Assembly (NCBI RefSeq): GCF_008831075.1
Contig: NZ_WBJX01000001.1
Location: forward strand, 664,647-728,646
Source of the DNA: Pseudoclavibacter terrae
GTDB taxonomy: Bacteria; Actinomycetota; Actinomycetes; Actinomycetales; Microbacteriaceae
Direction of reading: 5' to 3'
Length of the DNA: 64,000 nt
Below, piece by piece: positions 1 to 8,699 of this stretch. The notes under the pieces are model-generated. The model had not been told where the DNA came from. It searched no databases and saw only the letters and a program-made list of their open reading frames with translations. The position numbers were made by a program, and so were the translations under genes. Numbering within the stretch: position 1 is the stretch's first letter; the number at the start of each line of letters is the position of its first letter.

Positions 1-324
1 ATCAAGTCGACCTTCAACAACACGATCGTGTCGATCACCGACCCGTCCGGAGCTGTCATCAGCTGGGCGTCCTCCGGTGGAGTCGGCTTCAAGGGCTCGC
101 GCAAGTCGACCCCGTTCGCCGCGCAGCTCGCCGCCGAGGCAGCAGCTCGCCAGGCGCAGGAGCACGGCATGAAGAAGGTCGACGTCTTCGTCAAGGGACC
201 GGGCTCCGGTCGCGAGACCGCGATCCGCTCGCTTCAGGCCGCTGGCCTCGAGGTCGGCTCGATCAACGACGTCACCCCCCAGGCACACAACGGCTGCCGC
301 CCCCCGAAGCGTCGCCGCGTCTAG
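1..324 (+). CDS. rpsK: 30S ribosomal protein S11 (5' end missing)
   Basis: The reading frame is open from the first base of the window and ends at a TAG at 322-324, so only the N-terminus is cut off. The visible protein carries the S11 core: a start like [12 protein letters not shown], then the [22 protein letters not shown] region and the conserved C-terminus [12 protein letters not shown]11 sits on the platform of the 30S subunit and contacts 16S rRNA near the mRNA exit and the E site. It lies directly upstream of rpoA, as expected for the end of an actinobacterial ribosomal protein operon (usually rpsM-rpsK-rpoA-rplQ). Identification is very secure; the true start is outside the window. 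Confidence 0.97.
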   Translation: MKSTFNNTIVSITDPSGAVISWASSGGVGFKGSRKSTPFAAQLAAEAAARQAQEHGMKKVDVFVKGPGSGRETAIRSLQAAGLEVGSINDVTPQAHNGCRPPKRRRV

Positions 325-340
325 CCTCTCGTCCGCTGCG

Positions 341-364
341 AGGCTCTCCCGCAAGGGAGGGCCT
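341..364 (+). terminator. Hairpin between rpsK and rpoA (attenuator or processing site)
   Basis: A 10-bp stem (AGGCTCTCCC / GGGAGGGCCT, one wobble pair) closes a GCAA tetraloop about 20 bases after the rpsK stop. There is no U-tract and the operon continues into rpoA about 110 bases later. It may be a partial terminator, a processing site or an mRNA-stabilising hairpin. Confidence 0.5.
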
Positions 365-473
365 TGTGGCGGATGTTCGGCGTCCCCGCTCGAACTCCAC
401 ACCCGGTCGACGACGTGCGTCGGCTGAATCGCCAAGTGTCATATAGCGGACACTTTGCCGAAAGGAACCCATA

Positions 474-1469
474 GTGCTTATCGCACAGCGTCCAACGCTC
501 ACCGAGGAAAGCCTCTCCGAGAACCGCTCGAAGTTCACGATCGGACCGCTCGAGCCCGGCTTCGGCTACACCCTCGGCAACTCACTGCGTCGCACCCTGC
601 TGTCCTCCATCCCGGGGGCTGCAGTCACGAGCATCCGTCTCGACGGTGTCCTCCACAAGTTCACGACCATCCCTGGTGTGAAGGAAGACGTCACCGAGAT
701 CATCCTCAACATCAAGCAGCTGGTCGTCTCCAGCGAGCACGATGAGCCGATCACGGCCTACCTCCGCAAGACGGGGGCCGGCGAGGTCACGGCTGCTGAC
801 ATCTCCGCACCGGCCGGTGTCGAGGTGCACAACCCGGACCTCGTCATCGCGACGCTGAACGACGACGCGAAGTTCGAGCTCGAGCTCACCATCGAGCGCG
901 GCCGCGGCTACGTGTCGGCGACGCAGAACCGCAACGAGTTCTCCGAGGCCGGCCAGGTCCCGATCGACTCGATCTACTCGCCCGTCCTCAAGGTCACCTA
1001 CCGTGTCGACGCGACGCGTGCCGGTGAGCGCACCGACTTCGACAACCTCGTCGTCGACGTCGAGACGAAGCCGGCCATCTCGCCGCGCGACGCCATCGCC
1101 TCGGCCGGTCGAACGCTCGTCGAGCTCTTCAGCCTCGCCCGCGAGCTGAACGAGCAGGCAGAGGGCATCGAGATCGGCCCAGCGCCGGTCGACGCGGTCC
1201 TCACCAACGAGCTGTCGATGCCGATCGAAGACCTCGACCTCTCCGTGCGCTCGTACAACTGCCTCAAGCGCGAGGGCATCAACACCGTTTCCGAGCTCGT
1301 CGCGCTCAGCGAGACCCAGCTCATGAACATCCGCAACTTCGGTCAGAAGTCGGTCGACGAGGTGCGCGACAAGCTCACCGAGCTCGGCCTCTCGCTCAAG
1401 GACTCGGTTCCCGGGTTCGAGGGCGCTCACTTCTACGGTGCCGGCGACGACACCGGCGAGTACGTCTAA
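474..1469 (+). CDS. rpoA: DNA-directed RNA polymerase subunit alpha
   Basis: This is the 331-residue alpha subunit, which dimerises to nucleate RNA polymerase assembly and contacts promoter UP elements and activators. Residues about 1-230 form the N-terminal dimerisation domain (it opens MLIAQRPTL; the [16 protein letters not shown] segment is characteristic). A flexible linker leads to the C-terminal helix-hairpin-helix domain (about 245-315, with [10 protein letters not shown] and [13 protein letters not shown]). The GTG start is chosen because it gives the canonical actinobacterial N-terminus and has a GAAAGGA-type ribosome binding site just upstream. Length and domains are normal. It is followed at short distance by rplQ, the usual co-transcribed partner. 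Confidence 0.98.
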   Translation: MLIAQRPTLTEESLSENRSKFTIGPLEPGFGYTLGNSLRRTLLSSIPGAAVTSIRLDGVLHKFTTIPGVKEDVTEIILNIKQLVVSSEHDEPITAYLRKTGAGEVTAADISAPAGVEVHNPDLVIATLNDDAKFELELTIERGRGYVSATQNRNEFSEAGQVPIDSIYSPVLKVTYRVDATRAGERTDFDNLVVDVETKPAISPRDAIASAGRTLVELFSLARELNEQAEGIEIGPAPVDAVLTNELSMPIEDLDLSVRSYNCLKREGINTVSELVALSETQLMNIRNFGQKSVDEVRDKLTELGLSLKDSVPGFEGAHFYGAGDDTGEYV

Positions 1470-1514
1470 ACAGACCTGCCCGCCAGACCGACTTCACACG
1501 AAAGAGAATGACGA

Positions 1515-2081
1515 ATGCCTAAGCCCAACAAGGGTCCTCGCCTCGGAGGCGGCCCCGCACACGAGCGCCTCATGCTCGCGACGCTCGCGGCCCAGCTGTA
1601 CACGCACAAGCGCATCCAGACGACCGAGACGAAGGCCAAGCGCCTCCGCCCGCTCGCTGAGCGCCTGATCACCTTCGCGAAGCGCGGCGACATTCACGCA
1701 CGCCGTCGCGTGCTGCAGGTCGTCACCGACAAGACCGTCGTGCACGAGCTCTTCACGGAGATCGCACCGCAGATGGCAGGTCGCGACGGCGGATACACCC
1801 GCATCATCAAGACCGGCTACCGCAAGGGCGACAACGCCCCCATGGCAGTCATCGAGCTCGTCCTCGAGCCCGTCACCCCGAAGGCCTCCGCAGTGAAGAC
1901 CGCCCCAGCCGCGGCACCTGCTGAGCCCGAGGTCGAAGCGGACGAGGTCGAGACGGCCGCGGGTGACACCGAGGCGTCCGAGCCAACGGCCGACGGCGGC
2001 ACGCAGCCGACGGAAGCCAACGACGCGGCAGCAGACGCCGCCGAGTCGGACACCGACGAGAAGGCCGACGACGCCAAGTAG
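1515..2081 (+). CDS. rplQ: 50S ribosomal protein L17 with acidic C-terminal extension
   Basis: The first 118 or so residues are a normal L17 ([20 protein letters not shown], then [21 protein letters not shown] and the [14 protein letters not shown] end), a protein at the exit side of the large subunit. About 70 further residues are rich in Ala, Glu, Asp and Thr. Such acidic low-complexity tails on L17 are common in actinobacteria and are not needed for the fold. The ATG has a good ribosome binding site (AAAGAGAA) upstream. The gene follows rpoA by 45 bases and is closed by a strong hairpin. Confidence 0.97.
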   Translation: MPKPNKGPRLGGGPAHERLMLATLAAQLYTHKRIQTTETKAKRLRPLAERLITFAKRGDIHARRRVLQVVTDKTVVHELFTEIAPQMAGRDGGYTRIIKTGYRKGDNAPMAVIELVLEPVTPKASAVKTAPAAAPAEPEVEADEVETAAGDTEASEPTADGGTQPTEANDAAADAAESDTDEKADDAK

Positions 2082-2095
2082 TCGAACCTGACACC

Positions 2096-2134
2096 GAAGC
2101 CCTCGAGCATCCACACGGAATGCTCGGGGGCTTC
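2096..2134 (+). terminator. Rho-independent-type terminator after rplQ
   Basis: A 15-bp stem (GAAGCCCTCGAGCAT / ATGCTCGGGGGCTTC, one G-T wobble) with a 9-base loop begins 14 bases after the rplQ stop. There is no long T-run, which is usual for terminators in high-GC actinobacteria. It probably ends the ribosomal protein/RNA polymerase transcript before truA. Confidence 0.8.
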
Positions 2135-2178
2135 GTCGTGTCGCAGAGAATCGTGATCGAGTAAGGGAAGATGGGTTC

Positions 2179-3102
2179 ATGGCGCACGGGCGAGATACGG
2201 CACGGTTCCGTCTGGACATCGCCTACGACGGAACAGCCTTCAGCGGTTGGGCAGCGCAGCCCGAGCTGCGCACCGTCCAGGGCACGCTCGAGGACGCGCT
2301 CCGCCTCGTTGCCCGCGAACTCCCGCCCGGCCCGCTCCTCACCGTCGCGGGCAGGACCGACGCCGGCGTCCACGCCACGGCTCAGGTCGCGCACCTCGAT
2401 CTGGATGAGCGTGCGGTCGACAACGTCCGACGGCGGTCAGACGACGACATCGCCGAGATCCTCCTCCGCCGCACCAACGGTGTGCTCGGGCGTGACAGCG
2501 ACGTCGTCGTCGCCCGCGTCTCACCGGCGCCGGCCGGCTTCGACGCGCGCTTCTCGGCGATCTCACGCAGCTACGAGTTCCGCATCGCAGACCGACTCAC
2601 GCCCCCGAACCCCATCGAACGGCACCGGACCGCCGTCGTCACCCGCGCGCTGGACGCTGGCCTCATGCAGGCGGCGGCGGACACCCTCGTGGGCCTCCAC
2701 GATTTCGCCGGCTTCTGCAGGCCCCGCCCGAACGCGACGACGATCCGCACGCTGCAGCGGTTCGACTGGGCGCGCGATGAGCACGGCGTGCTCCTCGCGC
2801 ACCTCGAAGCTGATGCGTTCTGCCACTCGATGGTGCGCTCTCTCGTGGGAATGTGCGCTGAGGTGGGGGCCGGGCGCATCCGCATGAAGGACGTACCGGC
2901 GCTGCTCGAGGCGACTGAGCGAAGCAGCGCGTTCCCCGTCCTCTCCGCGAAAGGCCTGACCTTGACGGGGGTCGGCTACCCGCCCGAGCACGAGCTGCTT
3001 CAACGCCAGCAGGTGACGAGGGCGCAGCGCCCGGCGCTGCATCTGGTCGAGCCGCTGGGCGAGTCCACGAGCATCGATGCGGGATCTACATCTCCCGACT
3101 GA
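2179..3102 (+). CDS. truA: tRNA pseudouridine(38-40) synthase TruA
   Basis: TruA isomerises uridines 38-40 in the tRNA anticodon stem-loop. The 307-residue protein has the family start (RFRLDIAYDGTAFSGWAAQP) and the catalytic motif AGRTDAGVHA with the nucleophilic Asp at residue 61. Later segments include FDARFSAISRSYEFRI, HDFAGFC and the C-terminal FCHSMVRSLVGM. About 35 residues of low conservation follow the catalytic core. The ATG at 2179 is preceded by a GGGAAG Shine-Dalgarno-like sequence. It lies 44 bases after the rplQ terminator, a common location for truA in actinobacteria. Confidence 0.96.
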   Translation: MAHGRDTARFRLDIAYDGTAFSGWAAQPELRTVQGTLEDALRLVARELPPGPLLTVAGRTDAGVHATAQVAHLDLDERAVDNVRRRSDDDIAEILLRRTNGVLGRDSDVVVARVSPAPAGFDARFSAISRSYEFRIADRLTPPNPIERHRTAVVTRALDAGLMQAAADTLVGLHDFAGFCRPRPNATTIRTLQRFDWARDEHGVLLAHLEADAFCHSMVRSLVGMCAEVGAGRIRMKDVPALLEATERSSAFPVLSAKGLTLTGVGYPPEHELLQRQQVTRAQRPALHLVEPLGESTSIDAGSTSPD

Positions 3103-3136
3103 TTCCCAGGGTCTCGCGAGCGTCCAGACTGGATGC

Positions 3137-3466
3137 ATGGTCGATCTCATCAGCTACGCGGCGCTGGCTCTGCCCGTCGCCGTCTTCATCCTGCTGAGCC
3201 TGACCTCGAAGCTCTGGCCAAGGGCCACGGCGGCCGGGGCCTGGACCGCGCTCGGAGTCGGCATCATCGTCTCCGCCTACGGCGTCGTGAGCATGGCGGT
3301 TCCCTCGCTCGACCCGACCGACCCCGACTTCTTCCTCGGATCCTTCCTCTTCGCTGCATCCCTGATCGCCGGGGGAGTTGGGACCATGCTGATCGTCGGC
3401 GTGTTCGGCGCTGCGGCGAGGTTCCGGACGATCCGCGCGCGCCGCCTCGCGCATGTGCCCGCATGA
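3137..3466 (+). CDS. Small integral membrane protein, function unknown
   Basis: This predicted 109-residue protein is almost entirely hydrophobic. I see three membrane segments: near residues 5-25 (YAALALPVAVFILLSL), 32-55 (AGAWTALGVGIIVSAYG) and 70-97 (FLGSFLFAASLIAGGVGTML). A short basic tail ends with RRLAHVPA. The internal ATG at 3137 is preferred over a start 60 bases upstream because the upstream residues are polar and would overlap the 3' end of truA. There is no clear Shine-Dalgarno; a CAGACT hexamer lies 7 bases upstream, compatible with a leaderless transcript. I do not recognise a named family. Confidence 0.7.
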   Translation: MVDLISYAALALPVAVFILLSLTSKLWPRATAAGAWTALGVGIIVSAYGVVSMAVPSLDPTDPDFFLGSFLFAASLIAGGVGTMLIVGVFGAAARFRTIRARRLAHVPA

Positions 3467-3468
3467 GA

Positions 3469-3497
3469 TTGCCATCGGACGTTCGCTGACGTAAGCT
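3469..3497 (+). promoter_or_regulatory. Sigma70-type promoter for rplM-rpsI
   Basis: TTGCCA (3469-3474) and TAAGCT (3492-3497) are separated by exactly 17 bases and lie upstream of rplM. Initiation here would leave a leader of about 155 bases before the rplM start. I see no strong hairpin typical of a known L13 leader in it. Confidence 0.55.
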
Positions 3498-3658
3498 ACT
3501 CAAGTTGTCTGCACTCCGGTGTCGGCTTCGAAGTTGAGCCCTCGACTGTGACGTTCGCGGCTGAGCGTCCCTGGGACACGGTTCCCGGCACCTCATCCGC
3601 AACCATCACGACAGAGCGGGATTCACGACCTCCTCATTTCGACGAAAGGTGCACATTC

Positions 3659-4102
3659 ATGCGCACGTACACACCAAAGGGCGGTGACATCACCCATGAC
3701 TGGGTGGTCATCGACGCGACTGATGTCGTTCTCGGCCGTCTCGCAACCCACGCGGCAGCACTGCTCCGCGGCAAGCACAAGGCAACCTTCGCTCAGCACG
3801 TTGACATGGGCGACTTCGTCATCGTCATCAACGCTGAGAAGGTCGCGCTGACGGGCTCCAAGCTCCAGAAGAAGCTCGCCTACCGCCACTCGGGCTACCC
3901 GGGCGGCCTCACGGCGACCTCCTACACGGAGATGCTCGAGAAGCACCCAACGCGCGCCGTCGAGAAGGCGATCCGCGGCATGCTCCCCAAGAACACGCTC
4001 GGACGCGACCAGCTCAAGAAGCTCAAGGTCTACGCAGGCGCTGAGCACCCGCACGCAGCCCAGCAGCCGAAGCCGTACGTCTTCGACCAGGTTGCCCAGT
4101 AG
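3659..4102 (+). CDS. rplM: 50S ribosomal protein L13
   Basis: L13 is an early-assembly protein of the large subunit. The 147-residue protein starts [20 protein letters not shown], followed by [20 protein letters not shown] and the [18 protein letters not shown] motif. The ATG at 3659 was chosen over upstream in-frame starts because it gives the standard N-terminus and is preceded by GAAAGG. It is 26 bases upstream of rpsI, and this L13-S9 pairing is universal in bacteria. Confidence 0.98.
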   Translation: MRTYTPKGGDITHDWVVIDATDVVLGRLATHAAALLRGKHKATFAQHVDMGDFVIVINAEKVALTGSKLQKKLAYRHSGYPGGLTATSYTEMLEKHPTRAVEKAIRGMLPKNTLGRDQLKKLKVYAGAEHPHAAQQPKPYVFDQVAQ

Positions 4103-4128
4103 CGGCCCGAGCTAGGAAAGAGAACACA

Positions 4129-4614
4129 GTGGCAACCATTGCAGAGTCCATCGAGCAGCCGCAGAGCTACTCGACCGAAACCCCAGAGGCAGAGGCGGCC
4201 GTCCAGGCACCTCGTCCGGCGCTCACCGTTCCCGGTGCGGCTGTCGGTCGCCGCAAGCAGGCAATCGCCCGCGTGCGCCTCATCCCGGGAACCGGCACCA
4301 TCACGGTCAACGACCGCGACATCGCCGACTACTTCCCGAACAAGCTGCACCAGCAGCTGATCAACGACCCGTTCACGATCCTGAGCCTCGGTGGCGCGTA
4401 CGACGTCATCGCGCGCATCTCGGGTGGCGGACCTTCCGGCCAGGCCGGCGCCCTTCGCCTCGGCATCGCGCGCGCTCTGAACGAGATCGACCGCGAGAAC
4501 AACCGCCCGGAGCTCAAGAAGGCCGGCTTCCTCTCTCGTGACGCTCGCGTCAAGGAGCGCAAGAAGGCCGGACTCAAGAAGGCCCGTAAGGCGCCTCAGT
4601 ACTCGAAGCGCTAA
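4129..4614 (+). CDS. rpsI: 30S ribosomal protein S9 with N-terminal extension
   Basis: S9 has a C-terminal tail that reaches the P-site tRNA. The conserved core begins near residue 40 ([17 protein letters not shown]) and ends with the [12 protein letters not shown] tail whose terminal Lys-Arg contacts tRNA. The first 40 residues are a Glu/Ala/Pro-rich extension typical of actinobacterial S9. The start is GTG, preceded by AGGAAAG. Co-transcribed with rplM. Confidence 0.98.
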   Translation: MATIAESIEQPQSYSTETPEAEAAVQAPRPALTVPGAAVGRRKQAIARVRLIPGTGTITVNDRDIADYFPNKLHQQLINDPFTILSLGGAYDVIARISGGGPSGQAGALRLGIARALNEIDRENNRPELKKAGFLSRDARVKERKKAGLKKARKAPQYSKR

Positions 4615-4629
4615 GTCCAGACATTTCGA

Positions 4630-5994
4630 ATGCCTAGGCTTTTCGGAACGGACGGGGTTCGTGGGCTTGCGAACGACCACCTCACGGTCGAGCTCGCCCT
4701 CAGCCTCGCCCAGGCCGCTGCCATCGTGCTCGCGACATCTGCTCGCGAGCACGGGCGGCGGCCTCGTGCTGTTTTGGCCCGCGATCCGCGGGTCTCAGGC
4801 GAATTCATCTCGGCCGCGGTCGCGGCCGGGCTCGCCTCCTCCGGGGTCGACGTGCTCGACGCCGGGGTCATCCCCACGCCTGCCGCCGCGTTCCTGACGG
4901 CGGAGATCGGCGCCGACTTCGGTGTCATGATCTCCGCGTCGCACAACCCTGCGCCCGACAACGGGATCAAGTTCTTCGCGCGCGGCGGACGCAAGCTGGC
5001 CGACGATCTGGAGAATCAGATCGAGGCGCTCCTCGGCCGAGAGAAGCTCACGCCCACCGGTGCCGGTGTCGGGAGCATCGAGCGGTTCGCCGACGCGGAA
5101 GACCGCTACGCGCTCCACCTGCTGCGCAGCCTGCCGCTCCGCGAGGACGGCACTTCGCCGCTGCGGGGCCTGCATGTCGTGCTCGACTGCGCCCACGGCG
5201 CGGCCGCGGGGGTCTCTCCCGAGGTCTTCACCGATGCTGGCGCGCAGGTGACGGTCATCGGCAACGCGCCCAACGGACTCAACATCAACGAGGGCGTCGG
5301 GTCGACCCACCTCGGTGAGCTGGCGCGCACCGTGACCGAGCTCGGGGCAGACCTCGGCATCGCCCACGACGGCGACGCCGACCGCTGCCTCGCCATCGAT
5401 GCTGACGGGAACGTCGTCGACGGCGACCAGATCATGGCGATCCTGGCGGTCTCGATGCGGCGACGCGGTGCCCTGCGTGAAGACACGCTCGTGGCGACCG
5501 TCATGTCGAACCTCGGCCTCAAGATCGCGATGCGCGAAGCGGGCATCCGCATGATCGAGACGAAGGTCGGCGACCGCTACGTGCTCGAAGAGCTCAACGA
5601 GCGGGGCCTGGCCCTCGGCGGAGAGCAGTCGGGGCACGTGATCCTCACCGACTACGCGACGACCGGCGATGGAATTCTCACCGGACTCCACATCGCGGCG
5701 GAGATGCGGCGCACGGGCAAGACCCTCGCCGAACTCGCATCCGTGATGCGCGTCTACCCGCAGGTGCTCATCAACGTGCCAGGGGTGCGGAAAGAAGACT
5801 GCGCCACCGACGAACCGCTGCAGGCCGCGGTCGCCCAGATCGCCAGCGAGCTCGGCGAGACGGGACGGGTGCTGCTGCGCCCGTCGGGAACCGAGCCGCT
5901 CGTGCGCGTCATGATCGAAGCCGGCGAGCAGGAGACCGCGCAACGTCATGCGGAGGCGCTTGCCGCCGTCGTCCGCGAACGCCTGGCCCTCTGA
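4630..5994 (+). CDS. glmM: Phosphoglucosamine mutase
   Basis: GlmM converts glucosamine-6-phosphate to glucosamine-1-phosphate, the second step towards UDP-GlcNAc for peptidoglycan. All four family signatures are visible in the 454-residue protein: the phosphoserine loop ISASHNP (Ser104), the Mg-binding DGDADR loop, the sugar-binding GGEQSGH loop and the phosphate-binding RPSGTEP loop near the C-terminus. The N-terminus [12 protein letters not shown] is canonical. It follows rpsI by 15 bases, so it may be transcribed from the rplM promoter. glmS, which makes its substrate, is at 10973. Confidence 0.97.
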   Translation: MPRLFGTDGVRGLANDHLTVELALSLAQAAAIVLATSAREHGRRPRAVLARDPRVSGEFISAAVAAGLASSGVDVLDAGVIPTPAAAFLTAEIGADFGVMISASHNPAPDNGIKFFARGGRKLADDLENQIEALLGREKLTPTGAGVGSIERFADAEDRYALHLLRSLPLREDGTSPLRGLHVVLDCAHGAAAGVSPEVFTDAGAQVTVIGNAPNGLNINEGVGSTHLGELARTVTELGADLGIAHDGDADRCLAIDADGNVVDGDQIMAILAVSMRRRGALREDTLVATVMSNLGLKIAMREAGIRMIETKVGDRYVLEELNERGLALGGEQSGHVILTDYATTGDGILTGLHIAAEMRRTGKTLAELASVMRVYPQVLINVPGVRKEDCATDEPLQAAVAQIASELGETGRVLLRPSGTEPLVRVMIEAGEQETAQRHAEALAAVVRERLAL

Positions 5995-6032
5995 GGCGGG
6001 CTCGCGAGGGACGGCACCCGCGAACATCAGTC

Positions 6033-6083
6033 GAGAACGGGGTTCCACTGCGCCAGGACACGGTGCAGCGGAACCCCGTTCTC
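6033..6083 (+). terminator. Long hairpin terminator after glmM
   Basis: Two 22-base arms (6033-6054 and 6062-6083) pair with one mismatch and one wobble around a 7-base loop; the outer 14 bp (GAGAACGGGGTTCC) are perfect. The hairpin lies 38 bases after the glmM stop. No U-tract follows. It most likely terminates the rplM-rpsI-glmM transcript. Confidence 0.75.
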
Positions 6084-6178
6084 GTTCTGCGGGATTCCAC
6101 TTGAATCTCCAGCCTCGCCACTGGCACCCTCAGTGAGCCCTCCGCGAGGGGAGCCCACCTCGGTGTGCGAACAAAACA

Positions 6179-6222
6179 AAGCCCGAGGCAAAGTTTTGGT
6201 GACAATCTCGCATCTCGGGCTT
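6179..6222 (+). promoter_or_regulatory. Inverted repeat in the ptsH leader or promoter region
   Basis: AAGCCCGAG (6179-6187) and CTCGGGCTT (6214-6222) form a perfect 9-bp inverted repeat enclosing an AT-rich 26-base spacer containing AAGTTTTGGTGACAA. It ends 54 bases before ptsH. It could be an operator, a weak terminator or a leader hairpin; the sequence does not decide this. Confidence 0.35.
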
Positions 6223-6276
6223 CGCGCGTGGATATGCTCAACACGCGGAAATCCCGCCAATCGTAAGGAGCTCTCC

Positions 6277-6534
6277 ATGATCGAACGCAAGATCACCGTC
6301 GCCTCGGAACACGGCCTTCACGCACGTCCCGCAGCGCTCTTCGTGCAGGCAGCGACCGAAGCCGGCGTCCCGGTGACGATCGCGAAGGGCGACAAGAGCG
6401 TCAACGCGGCCAGCATCCTCGGCGTGCTCTCGCTTGGCGTCTCCAAGGGTGACGAGATCACCCTCTCCGTCGATGGTGACGAAGCCGTCGCCGACCAGCT
6501 CGTGGCTCTCCTGGAGACCAACCACGACGCTTGA
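6277..6534 (+). CDS. ptsH: Phosphocarrier protein HPr
   Basis: HPr relays phosphate from PEP via enzyme I to the sugar-specific EIIA proteins. The 85-residue protein carries the active-site motif GLHARPA with His15, and the SVNAASILGVLSLG segment containing Ser46. The ATG at 6277 is selected because it gives the exact HPr N-terminus (MIERKITVAS) and has a TAAGGAG ribosome binding site. It stands just upstream of the mannitol PTS operon but is separated by about 105 bases and is probably a general component. No enzyme I gene is in the window. Confidence 0.97.
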   Translation: MIERKITVASEHGLHARPAALFVQAATEAGVPVTIAKGDKSVNAASILGVLSLGVSKGDEITLSVDGDEAVADQLVALLETNHDA

Positions 6535-6639
6535 GCCGCCGCGCGCGCTCCGGCCACTCGGCCAATTCTTGAAATCCGGGAACAGTCGCACTGACTTCTC
6601 CCCTCCGATCCCCGCGCATGGGGACTGCTTGGAGCAACA

Positions 6640-8187
6640 ATGACTGCAGAAGCCACAACGACCGAACGAAAGGGCGCCCGGGTCGGCGTCCAGAAGTTCG
6701 GTGCGTTCCTCTCCGGCATGGTCATGCCGAACATCCCGGCGTTCATCGCCTGGGGCCTCATCACCACGCTCTTCATCGAGACGGGCTGGCTGAACGAGCT
6801 GTTCCCCGGCAACGGCCAGCTCTGGGGCACCCTGGGTGGCTGGGCGATCGACCCGGCCACCATCAGCGACGAGAACCCAGAGGGCACGGCCTTCCCCGGC
6901 CTCGTCGGCCCGATGATCACCTACCTGCTGCCCCTCCTCATCGCCTACCAGGGCGGCAAGATGGTCTACGACACGCGTGGTGGCGTCGTCGGCGCGATCG
7001 CGACGATGGGTGTCATCGTCGGCGCCGGAATCCCGATGTTCATCGGTGCCATGATCATGGGCCCGCTCGCGGCATGGATCATGAAGAAGGTCGACAGCAT
7101 CTGGGACGGCAAGATCCGCGCCGGCTTCGAGATGCTCGTCAACAACTTCTCGGCCGGCATCCTCGCGATGCTTCTGGCTCTCGCCGGGTTCTTCGCGATC
7201 GCTCCGGTCATCACGTGGCTCACCGAACGCCTCGGCGAGGGAGTCGACGCACTCGTCAACGCCGGGCTGCTGCCGCTCGCGAGCATCCTCATCGAGCCCG
7301 CGAAGATCCTGTTCCTCAACAACGCGATCAACCAGGGAGTCCTCACGCCCCTGGGAGTCGCGCAGTCGGAAGAGGCGGGCAAGAGCATCCTGTTCCTGCT
7401 CGAGGCGAACCCCGGCCCCGGTCTGGGACTCCTCCTCGCGTTCTGCTTCTTCGGTGTCGGGGTTGCACGCGCGAGTGCACCTGGCGCGGTCATCATCCAG
7501 TTCCTCGGTGGCATCCACGAGATCTACTTCCCGTACGTGCTCGCGAAGCCCGCTCTCATCCTCGCGGTCATCGGCGGTGGCGCGACCGGCGTCCTCACGA
7601 ACGTCATCTTCGACTCGGGTCTCGTCGCTCCGGCTTCTCCCGGGTCGATCTTCGCGATCATGATCATGACGGCGCAGGGGAGCCACCTCGGCGTCATCCT
7701 GTCGGTCGTGTTCTCGGCTGGAGTCACTTTCGCGATCGCTGCTGCCATCCTGCTGAGCTCGCGCAAGAAGGACCTGGCCGCAGAAGCTGCCGGGGGCAAC
7801 AGCTTCGCGGATGCTGTCGCGCAGACCGAGGCGAACAAGGGCAAGAAGTCCGACGCTCTGTCTGGTCTGGCCACGCAGGCCGGTGGTGACGCGGTCGACA
7901 CCAGGGTGATCACCAATGTCGTCTTCGCGTGCGATGCAGGCATGGGCTCGAGCGCCATGGGGGCATCCGTGCTCAGGAACAAGATCAAGAAGGCCGGAAT
8001 CGAGGGGATCAACGTGAAGAACGTCTCGATCGCGAACCTCGACGCAACGCCGGACCTCATCGTCACGCACCAGGACCTCACGGACCGGGCGAAGCAGAAG
8101 TCCCCAGACGCGATCCACGTGTCCGTGGAAAACTTCATGAACAGCCCCAGGTATGACGAGGTCGTGGCAAGGCTCGCCAACCAGTGA
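6640..8187 (+). CDS. mtlA: PTS mannitol transporter subunit EIICB
   Basis: This is the membrane permease and B domain of a mannitol phosphotransferase system, which imports mannitol and phosphorylates it to mannitol-1-phosphate. Residues about 15-380 form the EIIC membrane domain, with many hydrophobic segments and the conserved GGIHEIYFPYV motif. After a linker, the EIIB domain (about 420-515) has the phospho-acceptor Cys431 in FACDAGMGSSAMGAS. There is no fused EIIA domain; that is the separate mtlF downstream. The ATG has GGAG five bases upstream. The order mtlA-mtlF-mtlD makes this a complete catabolic operon fed by HPr from the neighbouring ptsH. Confidence 0.95.
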   Translation: MTAEATTTERKGARVGVQKFGAFLSGMVMPNIPAFIAWGLITTLFIETGWLNELFPGNGQLWGTLGGWAIDPATISDENPEGTAFPGLVGPMITYLLPLLIAYQGGKMVYDTRGGVVGAIATMGVIVGAGIPMFIGAMIMGPLAAWIMKKVDSIWDGKIRAGFEMLVNNFSAGILAMLLALAGFFAIAPVITWLTERLGEGVDALVNAGLLPLASILIEPAKILFLNNAINQGVLTPLGVAQSEEAGKSILFLLEANPGPGLGLLLAFCFFGVGVARASAPGAVIIQFLGGIHEIYFPYVLAKPALILAVIGGGATGVLTNVIFDSGLVAPASPGSIFAIMIMTAQGSHLGVILSVVFSAGVTFAIAAAILLSSRKKDLAAEAAGGNSFADAVAQTEANKGKKSDALSGLATQAGGDAVDTRVITNVVFACDAGMGSSAMGASVLRNKIKKAGIEGINVKNVSIANLDATPDLIVTHQDLTDRAKQKSPDAIHVSVENFMNSPRYDEVVARLANQ

Positions 8188-8209
8188 GCCACGCCATCGA
8201 TTGACCCTC

Positions 8210-8241
8210 GGCCCCGAGCTGGAACACTCCAGCTCGGGGCC
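8210..8241 (+). terminator. Strong intra-operon hairpin between mtlA and mtlF
   Basis: A perfect 14-bp stem (GGCCCCGAGCTGGA / TCCAGCTCGGGGCC) closes an ACAC loop 22 bases after the mtlA stop and 23 bases before mtlF. Because mtlF and mtlD must be expressed with mtlA, it may be a partial terminator or a 3' mRNA-stabilising structure setting the ratio of the abundant permease to EIIA. Confidence 0.65.
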
Positions 8242-8264
8242 TCCTATCGAAAGGAACCGAAAAA

Positions 8265-8699
8265 ATGGCAGAAGTACTGAGCCTCGACAGCATCCGTCTC
8301 GGCGGAACCGCACGAACGCGCGAGGAAGCCATCACGGAAGCGGGTGAGCTGCTCGTCGCAGCCGGTGCCGTGACGCAGGACTACATCCAGGCGATGCACG
8401 ATCGCGAGCAGAGCGTCTCGACGTTCATGGGCAACTACCTCGCGATCCCGCACGGCACGAACGAGGCCAAGGACTCGATCCTCGGTTCCGCCCTGTCCGT
8501 GATCCGCTACGACGAGCCCATCGACTGGGGTGGAAACGAGACCCGTTTCGTCATCGGCATCGCAGGCAAGGACGGCGGCCACCTCGAGATCCTCTCGAGC
8601 GTGGCGATCGTGTTCAGCGACGAGGACAACGTGGACGCCCTCCTGAAGGCGGAGACGCCGGAAGAGCTCGCACGGCTCCTCGGGGACGTGAACGAGTAA
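8265..8699 (+). CDS. mtlF: PTS mannitol transporter subunit EIIA
   Basis: This 144-residue EIIA of the fructose/mannitol family takes phosphate from HPr and passes it to the EIIB domain of MtlA. The phospho-accepting His63 lies in the IPHGTNEAK motif, and the [21 protein letters not shown] region is characteristic. The ATG follows an AAAGGAACC ribosome binding site. Its TAA stop overlaps the ATG of mtlD by one base, indicating translational coupling. Confidence 0.95.
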   Translation: MAEVLSLDSIRLGGTARTREEAITEAGELLVAAGAVTQDYIQAMHDREQSVSTFMGNYLAIPHGTNEAKDSILGSALSVIRYDEPIDWGGNETRFVIGIAGKDGGHLEILSSVAIVFSDEDNVDALLKAETPEELARLLGDVNE

